Position numbers and translations under genes: made by a program
Assembly (NCBI GenBank): GCA_033439295.1
Contig: JAVTLE010000005.1
Location: 3,894,501 to 3,958,500, forward strand
Length of the DNA stretch: 64,000 bases
Direction: 5' to 3'
From: Deuterostichococcus epilithicus
Taxonomy: Eukaryota > Chlorophyta > Trebouxiophyceae > Prasiolales > Stichococcaceae
Notes under the pieces: generated by a model
The model's input: only the letters and a program-made list of their open reading frames with translations
The model's database searches: none
Told to the model about the DNA's origin: nothing
Shown: positions 36,024 to 47,698 of the stretch, one piece after another
How positions within the stretch are numbered: the stretch's first letter is position 1
How the letters are laid out: every line of letters starts with the position of its first letter

Positions 36024-37986
36024 CTACCGCTGCGGCTCGCTGAGATCCACTGCCTCGACCGGGGCAGGCTGCACACGAAAGCATTTGCGAGTGTGAGCGC
36101 CTGCGAGGCTGTGACGGTGCAGACGGCTCGCGACACAGCACACGCTGCACTCCACAAAGCGACGGCGGCCATGCAGGGCCGATTGTCACTGCAGCATCAT
36201 GCACAGTCCAGCAGCTGCAGCCCCGCCAGTGCACTGGCGGCCCGGGATGCTGCATGCAAGGTCACAGAGAACAGTGAGCACCTGCTGCGGCTTGCCATTG
36301 CCGCCACCAAACCAGCCGCCAAACCAGCCGCCGCCGCCACTGCTGCCGCTGCCCTCGACGCCAGCATCGCCGCCGGCGCTGGCGAAACCGCCTTCTGGCG
36401 GCTGCAGCTCCCCGAGCGGTGACGCGCCGTCGGGCGCCGCAATGGGCGCTGTGGGCACTGGTGCCGGCGCTGCGCATATGACACACGATGCATCAGCTGC
36501 GTTGGCTCATGCTGTCAGGGCCAGCATATGCATGAGTGGACGCAGCGGCACAGTGGGACAGCTTTACCAAGCCGGCCCCGCGGCAGCTCCCGTTTTGCTT
36601 CAGATGACATGTGGATGCATGCATTGGGTACCAACACTGCACAGCCGGGAAACTGCGAGCCAGGTGTGTGTGCGTGCAAACGACCGTACAGGCGCGCTCG
36701 CACAGCTGTCTCAATGAGACCCTGCCTCAATAAGACCCTGCAAGGACCCCACCTGGCTGCGGGGCGCCCATGATGCCGTCGAGCGCCGGCGGCGGCGCCG
36801 GCGGTGGCGCTGTCATCTTGGTCAGCAGGATGCCCAGCCCCTCAATCATGGCCTGCGATGCATATTGGAGGTAGGTGTAGGGGGCACCGCAGTGCGACAA
36901 TATCTCCAAGGGCATAGGCATGCAGTCGTGCAGGCCATGGGGAGGGTTTCTGCTGCCCACCTGCCGGCTTCTAAAGGACGGCGGCAGGCGTTTGGCAGCG
37001 GCAGACTCCCAGCGGACACAGTGACAGTGGTGGTTGGTGCAAGACCGGCGACGAGTTTGCCAGGCCGCAGGCACTCGAGGTTCGAGGTAAATGAAATGTC
37101 ATGCGAGCGCACCAACAGCACGCCACCGAACGCAGCGGACTTAGCGGCGGACCGCGCCCCCGTCCGCAGCTGCAGGAAGCCGCCGGTGAGCGCGCCGGCG
37201 CTGATAGAGTTCCAGGGGTCCTCCTAAAGCGGGAAGGGCACACAGACGTGCATTACCTGCCAGCGGGTGGTGCCAACATGTGCGGGTGCCAACATGGGTA
37301 TGTGGCACGCTCGCCCAGGCGGTCACGGTACCAACACGTCTGCGGCACTGTCCTCCGTGGTGGGCTCAGGGGGCTGGTCACCCCTCAGGCAACGCTCAAG
37401 CCGACGCCTCGTATGTGCTCGCTCGCACCTTTTTCCTGAGGGCCACTAGTGTGCAGTCGAATGTTGAGAAGAGGCCGCCCCACACCGCAAAACTGCCGCC
37501 AATCTTGGGTGCCTCTCGTCGTATCGACTGTGCATCAGGAGCATCGACGAACGCCATCAGACGAGAAACTCGTGAGCGAGTCCAAGCTGCAACGCAAGGT
37601 CCTGCGGGCGTGTTGGTGCGGCCAGCCGGCCGGCACAGCGCATGACACACTTGCGATGTCGAATGTGGATTTCGACTTGCATGCCGCATTGTTTGCACGC
37701 ATTGGACGGCTGCCGGCATCACTTCTGACGCTGCTTCCTCATGCGTGCTTGCGCTGCAGGAGATGCCGCTGCGCAATGGGGCATTCTCTTTCTTCAGACT
37801 TGCCTGCACTCCGCCCAGCATGCGGCCGCCGGACGGGGAGTTTTTGATGCCCTTAATCAAGTGCCACAACCCGCCGCCGACTGCGCCCATGCCAAAAGCG
37901 CCGCCCACATCGTCGATGATCCTGTCCGGACATGGCTCCCGTCCATGGTCTACCGATGGGCCTCCGCCGCCCTGACCTGGCTCCAT
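36024..37986 (-). CDS. TIM17: mitochondrial inner-membrane import translocase subunit Tim17
   Basis: Channel-core subunit of the TIM23 complex, which carries presequence proteins across the inner mitochondrial membrane. ATG 37986 is followed by HGREPCPDRIIDDVGGAFGM and GAVGGGLWHLIKGIKNSP, the Tim17 signature with the conserved REPCP. Exon 2 reads REAPKIGGSFAVWGGLFSTF and DCTLVALRKK. Exon 3 has the invariant KEDPWNSISAGALTGG across the junction. Exon 4 has AMIEGLGILLTKMTAPPPAP. The intron 37528-37803 is GC-AG with a perfect CAG|GCAAGT donor. The C-terminal tail is Pro/Gly-rich with WFGGWFGGGNGKP, like the WFxGxFGG tail of plant Tim17 proteins. The last few residues are uncertain: the likeliest ending is AVDLSEPQR with TAG at 36024, but a second acceptor five bases on would give a longer, different end. 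Confidence 0.94.
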
Positions 37987-38700
37987 GAGTCTGTCTGAAG
38001 CTCAAAGGATACTGGGACCACGCAAGAGGAGCCCAAGGGCACAAAACGTGCGACAACCCAACCAAGTATGGTGTCGACAATCCGCTGGCTTGTATTGGTG
38101 GGCCGGAGGCGCGCAAAGGCGACGTTCACACGATGCCGCGTATCCTGATACAGAGTTGCAAGACGAGAAAGAGAGCAGGCACTGCGTGTACAAAGAAATT
38201 AGTCTGGCTGCTGGCCAGCGAGAGCTGCCACCGCACGCTTTGGGAAGGGCAAGGGGGCTTGTGCAGAGCCGAACTCAGGGAACCATCGTGCCCTGATGCT
38301 GCAACCTGTACCCGTCCATGCAGGTGGACGTACTGATCATCCACAAATCCCTCTTTCACACGGACTACATTCCGTTGCACACTGAATCATGGTGCGAAGC
38401 GAATGGTAGCACAATGCCATCAAGCGGCCGGCTGTGCGCTGTGCGAGCTCACCCCGACAGTGGCGGTCATGCAATGACATGCAGTGTCAAGAAGTCTGCA
38501 CTTCAGCGGCAAGCACATGGTGTCGGCGCAGCATCAGAATTGTTCGGCCCCTCACGCAGCCATCAAATTTTGCCGCTGCCATTCCTGCGGTTTTGGTGCC
38601 ATCATCCGCCCATCATCACCAGGGGGCGACAAGCCTCGCCCGGGCGCACTGCAGCCGTCCGCGGCGGCGGTCTTCGTGAGACTTGCTCGGACGGCAAGCA
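37987..38700. other. no recognisable gene
   Basis: Gap between the TIM17 start and the stop of the second dehydrogenase, both minus. It should contain the TIM17 promoter. No conserved frame seen. Confidence 0.55.
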
Positions 38701-40605
38701 TCACCAGGGAATCGCCTCGTGCTTGTAGTCGTACCAGTGGCCATTCAGCGGCAGGTCCGACTCCAGCACACTGATGAGGCCGCCAGCAGACTCCGAGGCA
38801 TCGATGAGGCCGTTGCGCCCTGTCATCTCTGTGCGCACCCAGCCCGGGTGTAGCAGCACCGAGGTGATGCCGCGGCGCTCCAGGTCGATGGACATCGAAG
38901 TATTGACTGCGGCGCATGAACGCTAGAAGTGGGGCTGTAGGGCACCTGCTCAACTGCTGGTTATACCTAAATGCAGCAACTGCGCAGGCAAGTGCCAGGC
39001 TCAGGCCGCTGACGTGCAGAGCACAGCGAGATCGCCTCCGGCAGGTGGGAGCTCTGCGTTGCAGCCGGCGGCTCACCGATGTTGAGTGCCGCCTTGCTAG
39101 ACCGGTAGGCGTAGCCGCCGCCGCTGCCGTTGTCCGCGTTGGACCCCACCTGTGCCGTCCAGGAAGGCAGCGGAGTCATTGGACATGATAGCAGTCACGC
39201 TTCCTCAAGATCTCATCAAACACACATGTCGAAACAACACTCGCAAGGATTCACTTGGCAAAGGATGGCTCGGCTTGACATGAGTGACACGCCTTGGAGG
39301 TGACATTGCCGATGACGGACGGCGCGGCGCCGCCGAGCAGTCCGCGGTTGACGAGCGCCTGCGACACCAGCAGCGGCCCGAGCGTGTTGACCTGGAAGCA
39401 CCGCGTCATGTCCTCCGCCGTCACGCTCTCGAAGTCGCTGTAGATGAGAAGGCCTGGAGGGACAGCGCCGCAGCGGCATCAGCCGGCAGCACCCGGCATG
39501 CACCTAGCACCAGCACCAGCTGCACTGCTCTGCTGCGATCCCTGAAGCACCGCCTGCGCTCAGCACACCGGCGACACTGCGCTGTGGGGGCTGGTGACCG
39601 TGGCGAGGCACCCGGTAGCCGCTGCTGGCGCTCAGCCACCTCGCTTGGATACCTTGGACAGGCGATATGCGCTCTGCAAGGCGGCTGCTACCGCTCATGC
39701 TCGTGAGCGAAGGCGGCGGTGGCGTCGGAGCTCCCAGCACAGCCAGGGCGGTGCCCGCCCCACCGGCATTGTTGATGAGCACGTCGACATGGCCGCCCGC
39801 CGCCCCCTCGAGCCCATCAGCCCAGGCGTCGATCGACGCCGGGTCAGCCACGTCCAGCTGCGTGACCGTGACGCGTTCGCCGAGCGCCTCCAGTTCCTTA
39901 CCGGCCTCGCGCCGCCGCACGGTGGCCACCACCCTGTTGCCGCGCTCCAGGAACTGCTTGGCAAACTGCGCAGCGCAGAGCCACGAGGAAGCATCACTGT
40001 GAGCAGGTTGCTGTCTAGCTGCCATGCCCCGCCACCCTGCTGCCGCATTGCGAAGACGGTTTCGCAGTTCGCGGGGGCGACGGCACCGCGATTCCTGACT
40101 GTGGGAGGCGTGTGGCGTGGCGCATTGCCCGCCTCCTTCAAGCCCCGAACCAGAGCCACTTCACAAGCTGCTCGCCGAGAGTGCAGCTCGGGTTCTGGCA
40201 GAGCAGAGTGTAACATGGCGTTCCAGCGTATTCTCGTAGCGAGGGTATTGCTGAGATGTGCACAGCTGTACAAGCTGCGATGTTGCCTGTGCATGCGCAG
40301 CAAAGTGCGCTGAATGGAATATGCCGCTGTACCTCCAGTCCGATGCCACGGCCTGCGCCCGTGATCACCACCGTCTTGTCAGTGATCTTGCCGCGCCCCA
40401 TAATTCGGGCGCAGCCAGCCGCCGCTCGCCGCTGCGCCTTCCGTGGCGCGCCACCAAATGCTGCCGTGCGCCGCGGTCGCCCCGTCAGCGGTGCCCTGCA
40501 AGATCTCCAGCACTTGGCTGATGTGCGGATTACACCAGCACTTTTACGGTGCAAGGCTGCAGCTGTTGTCCGGCTTTGCAAGAGGTCAGCAGCATGCGGC
40601 AGCAT
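38701..40605 (-). CDS. short-chain dehydrogenase, sniffer/CsgA-like
   Basis: NAD(P)-dependent SDR, probably a carbonyl reductase-like enzyme; substrate unknown. Visible in order: TDKTVVITGAGRGIGLE (about 40390-40340), FAKQFLERGNRVVATVRRRE (about 39965-39905), VTQLDVADPASIDAWADGLE (about 39870), HVDVLINNAG (about 39760), YSDFESVTAEDMTRCFQVNT and LGPLLVSQALVNRGLL (about 39440-39330), VIGNVTSK, YAYRSSKAALN with the catalytic Tyr and Lys (about 39100), and LHPGWVRTEMTG (about 38850-38810), ending HEAIPW and TGA at 38701. The HPGWVRTDMGG-type motif is typical of this SDR branch. Start: ATG 40605 gives an Ala/Arg/Ser-rich leader of about 68 residues that looks like an organelle transit peptide; ATG 40401 (MGRGKITDK) would give a cytosolic form. 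Unrelated in detail to the dehydrogenase at 1.5-4.0 kb. Confidence 0.87.
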
Positions 40606-41600
40606 CACCGCATGAATATTCCAACTTTCGAAATTCTTTGGGCGGTCAGGTCCTCCTGCCCAGCAAGCGTTGCTATCGAGCAGATGCCTTTGACAATCTG
40701 GCATATTGTCGCACCTGGTGCCGACGTTTGTTGCGGTGCGCATCGGGTGGCGATCCAAGCGGAGGTCAATGATCAGCGACGGCGCTGCAAGCTCCGCAAA
40801 CGCAAGCTGATGTAGTAGACAAGAGATTGCCGCTGCGATCGAAGGTAACAAGGCCTGCCGTGCCAGCTGCACCTCGTGTTGCTGGTTTGCAGATTTGGGG
40901 ACCCTAGGCGGGGGAATTCCCAAATTTAGCAGGGCAAGGACATGAGTTATGACTCATGAGGCACCGACAAGGCCGCTTGTGCGCTTCAAATGCAGATTCG
41001 AGTCGGCAGGTCTCACTCACACAGCAATTTGTGAAGTTACTGCGTTCCGTGCTACTTGCCCCTGACGGCATTCCGCATCAAGCCGACGATTTGCAGCTAG
41101 GGCACAAAGGAATATCGGGTTGCCTCGCCTGTTCGAAGCGCGAAGAGCGTGGTCGGTGGGCCTCATCGGTGCACACAAGCAAGAAGGTGTGTGCAATGAG
41201 GGGCATGCATTGGGTGTGGCAACCTGCAACATCGATGCAGTCGAAGAGCTGCGCACTGCGCTGGCTGGGGTGAGGTTTACTGACAGATGGCCGCGCTGCA
41301 GTTGTGGTGGCAAACTCGCATACAATGCTCCGATCACCCTCCTTTGCTCGTGACACCTGCCATGCCCCGATCCTCTGTGCAGGCAACGCGCGGTGCAATC
41401 GGCGCGTGTCTCACAGAGATGATCTGAACAAGCTATCATGGGGGACAGCTGAATTGTTGTCTTCTCTGCTGGCAACAGAACAGCGCGACTGCCGCACGAC
41501 GCTGCCAGTGCGTCCGCCACCCGGAGAGGCGGCGCCTGCCGGCACCCCGCGCCAGGGCTAGCAACGGTAAGGGCGGTGCGAGCAGCGGTGGGCCGACGAC
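40606..41600. other. no recognisable gene; divergent promoter region
   Basis: Lies between the starts of the minus-strand dehydrogenase and the plus-strand VTC1-like gene, so it should contain both promoters. No coding signal recognised. Confidence 0.5.
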
Positions 41601-43168
41601 ATGGCGGGGGGCACCGTAGGTAGCGCCGTGACGGACACGCTGTTCGGCACACGCAGCTACACTGAGGGCGCGCGTTACCAGGTCCCCAGGTGAGGGCTTG
41701 TGGGGCAGGAATGTGTGCACAGCTGCCAGTGTACGCGTTGTTGAGCTTTCGACCAGGCACAGGCTTGCCGAGTGGCGAAATGCCAGAGCAGCAATCGCAG
41801 TCAGCTGTTGTCAAGGGGCTCATCCTGCGGCATGCGGTTATGTTTCACCTATGCTGGGCGAGCTCCCTCCTCATGCCCTTGCTCACTCTGCTCTGGTCTG
41901 TGTGGGACCAAGGACGCCCTCAACCGCAGCCTGCACACCAGTCGCTCAGGGCAGCGTCACGATTTCGTGTGCCCTGCGCCCCGGCAGGAAGATCCCACTG
42001 CGCATCGAGCCGAAGACGTACTTCGCGCTCGAGCGGACCTACCTCTCCTGGATGCACATGGCGGTCATGCTGGGCGGCATCACCAGTGCGCTGGTCGGGT
42101 TCAGCGCGGAGGAGGAGGCGGACAACCCGCAGGGGCACAAGCACAAGCGTGTCACGTCGCACACGACGCAGGTCGTTGCGATGCTGCTGCTGCCCATCGC
42201 CATGCTCATGGTGAGCCTGGCCGGCCAGTCATCCGCTCCAACTCCGCATCCTCTGCTTCCTCGTGCTGTTGATGCACTGGCAAACCCGCTGTGGCACTTT
42301 CTCCAACAGGAAAAGGTCGAGGCCTCGGAGACCAGCGCTGTCATGCCAGCTACAACATGATGGGACTGCGGACCTGAGACTCTTGCACCTGTGCTACCGC
42401 AGATCGTGTACGCACTGTTTGTATACTACTTCCGGAGCAAGAACCTCGCGCGAAAGCAGGTGCACTTCTCGACATATTTGCAGTCCATGCTGCCGCCTAC
42501 AAAACGGAACGGTTCTGTGTCCGCAGCGCCAGCGTCGGCTGCTCGCGCACAAACGCAAATGCACATGCGCTGTGGCTTGCTGCGCTCACAGCAGCGCCAG
42601 CAGTGTCTGCACCAGACTTGCGCCGATCAGTGTTCCCTCCTGAAAAAGCACCAGTCGTGCACTGACGGTCCACCGCCGCCTTCGTTTGCAACACAGCATG
42701 TGATGGCGGCCCCTCTTCGTGTTGCTCGCAGTATGGCTTCTTCGACGACAAGCTGGGCCCTGTGACGCTGTGCGTGCTCATCATGCTGGCGCTGACCGCC
42801 ATCATGGTGCGCTTCTGTGCCCTGCCCTTTCGTCCCTGGACCCGCAGCACCTTTGCAGCTCGCGGCACCTGACAGTCCCCGTGGGGCCCTCTTCCTGAGG
42901 GCGCTCTGCACATGGCACCCGCTCGCCTGAGGGTGTTCGTCCTGCTGTAGACAGCGACCGCTGACTGACAGATGGGTCGACACATCAACGATCATGCTGG
43001 CAATTCGCTGGTTCAACCGCATCAGCCTGCAGATCAGTTGTGGTCGCTGCACCACATGGTCACAGCTCAGGTGCTGTGCCCCCCGTTGTCTGCTGACGTT
43101 GCCGGTCTGCTGACGTGAAACTGTATGTGTGACAGGGTGTGGCGATCTCGGACTACGCCAGCACATGA
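41601..43168 (+). CDS. VTC1: VTC1-like polyphosphate-complex membrane protein
   Basis: Small subunit of the vacuolar transporter chaperone complex, which makes polyphosphate and moves it into acidocalcisome or vacuole (DUF202 family). About 158 residues, five exons, all phases agree. ATG 41601: MAGGTVGSAVTDTLFGTRSY to YQVPR. Exon 2 (about 41989-42210) has KIPLRIEPKTYFALERTYLS and WMHMAVMLGGITSALVGF, matching the RVEPKxFFANERTFLSWL signature and first helix of yeast Vtc1. After a charged loop rich in His/Lys comes VVAMLLLPIAMLM spliced to IVYALFVYYF (second helix). Exon 4 holds DDKLGPVTLCVLIMLALTAI (third helix) with the conserved YDDRLGP-like element. The last short exon, after a gacag acceptor near 43135, reads GVAISDYAST with TGA at 43166. 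Three helices and conserved Arg/Glu/Asp positions support the call; the last exon is the least certain part. Confidence 0.88.
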
Positions 43169-44842
43169 TGTGCGGCAGCACAGCGCCCCTGCAGCACGCA
43201 TGGTGCGGACGAAGTGCCACCGATGCAGATTGGCGCCGTGAAGCCAGGCGGCGCCGCCAGATCATGGTGCCGTTGCTGTGAGCATCGCACCTGGCCGGAC
43301 GGGCAGCGGCTTCCGCGGCGGCAGCCGGGTCAGCAGCTGAGCTGGCACAGCTTCCTGCAGCGACAGCACGGACTGCTGCACTTTCCAAGCCTGGCAGTGG
43401 AGCTCTCACCAGGTCTGGGACGGCGAAGCAAGCGCACTAAGCGCACTTGCGGCTGGCCCAAGCGATCGTTCTGACAATGCAGTTGCGGTGTTGGAGTGGC
43501 CTCCGCCCACAGGAGCTGCAGTGTGTGCCCTGCTGCACACTGTACGAGGTGTGCGCAGCTGTGCTGTGAGGACGACGGTGCCCTACCTGGACTTTCAGAC
43601 GCTCGTTAGTAACGAGCGAGGACGATGTTGGTGACTGCCGTGACAGCGTGCACAACAATTTCAGCCCTGGGGAGATTCCGCATTATCGACGTTGGTTGCT
43701 GACGGGGGTTGGAAGCAGTCAGGCAACTAGGGTACCGCGCGCGCAACAGTGCTCTGGTCGGGTCTGCAACGTTCAAAACATACATGGGCACATGTTGGAA
43801 GCTCTTGTAGCGTGTAAGACTCTGCCTTCTGCATCTTGTGTGATGCATGCTCACAAAATGAATAATAATGACAACAACCTCCAGTGTATCGGTCGAGTCT
43901 GCTCGCAAATGAACGACACATGCATGCGAACATCTATTCTACATTGCCATCTGACAGTTCTCAGACTGCCAAGGCCAGATTGACGGCCTGCATGTACGTT
44001 CAAATGTCGGCGCATATGAGTGCTTGCAAGTCATAGCGCCGCATTAACATCCTTTGTTTCTTTGGAGGTCAAATTATGTGACGATGTTCCTGCAGAATAT
44101 GGGATTTCATGTTATCAAGCCGGTGCGCAATACTCAAGGCAATTTAAGAACGTTGTTTCGTTATGACAGACATGTATAGACAACGCACCCGGCGCCAACT
44201 GGAACCGGTCCGAAGGCCATCAGCATTCCCGGCACGAACACAACCGGCGCATTGTTGCGCGTCTGTCCGAAGAAGCATACGAAAATACCATGGCATACGT
44301 ATATATGACAAAGCGCAACGCCAATACAGAATGAGTGTTTGGGCAATCATCAGTATTTGACATCAAAACTGCTGACAGTTTGTATGGTGCCCGGCGACGG
44401 ACGAGCACATGGAACACGCCACGGCGCGCCACGCCACGCCACAACGCGCGTTCGGCAGAAGATTCGACAATAGAGTTTCAAGCAGAACATGAGCTGGTCG
44501 CACCTCAGGATCTGTGATAGCCGGACCGCTGGCCATGGTGCACGCAGTGCCCATCTTGGCAGCCGTTGCCACAGCCCTGCGTCGTGAGACACAGGCAGGG
44601 GATGCGTCGATGTACGCTGTTGCAAGTAGATTAGGCACATCTCCTCATCTGGGATGGAATGTCGCCCGTGCTAGCGGCGGCCTGAGGTAGGTCTACGCCA
44701 CTTACACCACCATCACCACCGTGTCAATGACGATCAAGATCTACTCGACAGAAACGGAGCCTGATGCGGAAGGATTGCATCAGAACCAGCAAGGGCAGCG
44801 AGATCCCAACGCACTTGTCGGCCGCCGTCACACCCGCGGAAC
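43169..44842. other. no recognisable gene
   Basis: Lies between the VTC1-like stop and the end of the minus-strand C2-like gene, so it should carry two 3' regions. It is less GC-rich than the genes around it. No coding or RNA signal recognised. Confidence 0.5.
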
Positions 44843-46763
44843 TCAGCTTGCTGAGGGCGCGCGCTGCTGCGGATCTACACTGAAGTGCAGGGCCAGGGCT
44901 TCAGCACCATCAATGAATGCAATCGTGGGACATTCCATAGCCTGCTGGTGCTGAACTCGACCATGGCGTGTCCCCAGCACGACGGCTTCAAATTTCGACA
45001 GGCGACTTATTGCAGTAATAATAAGTAATGGGCAGATACAGCTGCCCATTACTTGTGTGCAAGTCATTCGATATATAGGGGTGCCAGAAGACGGCGCCGC
45101 ATCATCGTGACGGAGCCTGTTGCACATTACTGCCGCACGGGAACTATACCTGCTGCTGGCCTCGCTGCTGGTGTCCTCGCCACTGGCACCGCAAATACTG
45201 GGCATGTCAAAGTCGTCGCCGCCGGTGGTTTGGACGGCAGCAGTTTTTGGGGTCGTCGGAGTAGAGTCCAGCTGCACCTTCATCTGCACACATACAAAGA
45301 AGATGGCAGCGTGCAAGTATCTGCTGCCCGGGAGCTGCTGTGCTTTCTCGCTCTAGCAGCAGACAAAATAAGTTAACTTCGATATTGTCCCGACCCATGT
45401 GCTGCGAGTGGGCTCAGGCGGCCGCATGCCAAACATGAAGACTCATTGTGTGACGCACCTCGCCCTTGATGTCGCCCTTCTTGTCGACAAGCTGTACCGT
45501 TTGCACTCTGCAGCCGCCGTCGCAGGGCGGCGTCACGATGCCAGTGCCGATGGTCTTGTCCGGTAGCACCGCCTTGCTGCCCTTGACCGTCACCTGCATC
45601 AAGAATTCCAGCAATGATGCAACGTGCTTTCGGATGCACTAACACAGCCACGAAGATGGACGATGTTTAGGGGAAGGCCTCATAGTCATGTTTGACAACC
45701 ATTTCATCGAGGAACATTGTCTTCATTCATCCGCCAGATCGCAGAGCTGCTGTGTGCGGCCCTTTAATTCATCGAACACGACTGAATCTGTACCTATTGA
45801 GAGTAGCTACTAGTATCTCTACCTGCCAACGGAGACCGACGCTCGCAACGGACGACGAGCCGCTCTGCGGCGTCACACACAGACCGACGGTTGCACACTC
45901 AGGCCCATGCGCTGACAATCCAATCCCATCATTACCTTGATGGAGGAGCCAGGGTCGCCGCTCAGCTCTACAGGCCCGGCCCACGTGACTGTGTCACCAG
46001 CATTTCTTGCCACCTCTGACTTGATGACCTTGCCGCCTGGCGCCTCCACCTTGACGTAGGGGCTCGTCTGCGAGCGTGAAAACATGCGCGACAGTAACTC
46101 CACAGGCTGCAGTAGAAAGTCCTGAGAGACCGTAACTCTGGGTGGCTACGATGTATGTGACACACACACTAATACCTGCTATAGTAGCCAGTGCGCACCA
46201 GCACTTGTGGCATGTAACTCATAATAGCAGACCTGGAAGGCACTCGGACATCTGATCGGATGTTTTTCATGTGGAACGCCACCTCAATGGGCGCCGAATG
46301 AGTCGCTGTAGAATGCTTCAAGAAGGGAGGCAGGCAGGCAGCCTGCTGGCGGCAAATTATCCGTCTACCTGTTCCGCTCATCGTTCTCACAGCACATACA
46401 TCCACACACGGCACAGCACGAGAGCTGTCGTCAGAAGCCCTTTTCGTCGAGCAACAAAACGAAGCTGGCCAGCTGCAGCAAGCAAGCATCGCAGCTAATG
46501 TCACGGCCAGCGCCAGCTGGCACGAACAGAAAGTCACACCATCACACGCTCGCCAGAATATCGCCATTCGCAATGCCAAGCCATACCTGAGACATAGTTC
46601 AATTTGAGCTTTTAATGCAAGCCGGCAGCATGCGTGGGGTGGCAGCGCACGTTTGAGCTGTTCGACACAGCAAGAGGCCTGTCACCTTGAGATTTGAATC
46701 GTCCTCCTGCAGGCTGGCCTGTGCGAAGTCGGCCTCGCTCGCGGAGATCACCACGCCAGCCAT
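44843..46763 (-). CDS. C2-like domain protein, copy B of a tandem pair (3' end uncertain)
   Basis: Start ATG 46763: MAGVVISASEADFAQASLQE to SNLK. Next exon (about 46065-45935): TSPYVKVEAPGGKVIKSEVA, NAGDTVTWAGPVEL and GSSIK. Then VTVKGSKAVLPDKTIGTGIV and QTVQLVDKKGDIKGE (about 45590-45460). Then MKVQLDSTPTTPKTAAV with an acidic Ser-rich stretch to SGEDTSSEAS (about 45280-45140). The pattern of two beta-rich exons, SPYVKVE followed by a spliced VTVKG...DKTIG, resembles a small C2-like sandwich, the type used for calcium-dependent membrane contact, but I do not see a full set of Asp calcium ligands. Exon count and phase match copy A at 47.7-50.4 kb, so they are duplicates. Copy B lacks the Gly/Tyr-rich tail that I can see in copy A. 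If the last exon is not spliced, the frame runs to a stop at 44843; a donor near 45130 is also possible. Confidence 0.6.
45023..45054. repeat. perfect 13-bp inverted repeat
   Basis: AAGTAATGGGCAG, a six-base loop, then the exact reverse complement. It sits at or beyond the 3' end of C2-like copy B. A stable RNA hairpin or small element end; no known family match. Confidence 0.85.
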
Positions 46764-47698
46764 TCTTGCGCGATTACTGGCGGTTCGTTAGTGCGGCGGG
46801 CAATACACCTTTTGGTGCGAAAACTGCTGCTGACCGTCAGGTGACATGCAATGACGCCAGTTTGCGTATGAGGCGCGGATGGACCCCGGTCACAAGCTAT
46901 GGGGTGATGAGCGATCAGCAGCAAATCAGCACATGCACTTGTCTTTGTGTGAGGGCCTCTGCTGCTAGCACTGCGTGCTGGATACACGTGCATGCATGAT
47001 GGCGACAATCGAGCGGTGCCGTCTGCAGTGACGCAAGCATGCAAGCATGATGCGCAGCCATGCATTTGCCGAGATATTGATGATGCACTCCACTGGAGTT
47101 TATGGGCTTCACAAATGCATGTTGAGATGGAAGTCAAACGCTGCTGGCGGCCCTTGTCCATTGTGGAATGAGCATTACATCCGCATGCAAATATCATTCG
47201 CATGCATAATTGATTATTATCAACAGATGACAGTAGACTTGTCGATCGAGACTAAGCAGACAACCTGAGTGATGCACGCAGCCACATGCACGCTCAGTTG
47301 CAGGCACCATCCAGTTATGTTCTAGGAACCGCCTCTCTTGTTGGCACTATGCATCCGATAATATCGTCAAATGACGACGCCATCAGCGATGTCGTCGCTG
47401 GGGCAGGCCTCCGCATATTGCCATGCCGCCGGCATATTGTCCAAACCCAAGCCGCGGTAACACTGGGGCTGTTGCAGATGAACGCCTACACTGTGATGCA
47501 AGTTCCCAGGTCAGATTTTCCGTAGCACATGCAGCTCATCCTACAGCTCTCACCTGACTGCTAGCACAATTTGTCTGCAACAGCAATCGAGCGCATTACA
47601 GTTCTGGCGTGCATGCTGTCGGTGGCGCACAGGACATGTGGCTGATGCAGGTAATGGCAATAGACATATCGGGGCAACTCTCACCAGCTAGCCGCCAA
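46764..47698. other. no recognisable gene; spacer between tandem C2-like copies
   Basis: Upstream of copy B and downstream of copy A, both minus. It should contain the copy B promoter. No coding signal recognised; AT-richer than the exons. Confidence 0.5.
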
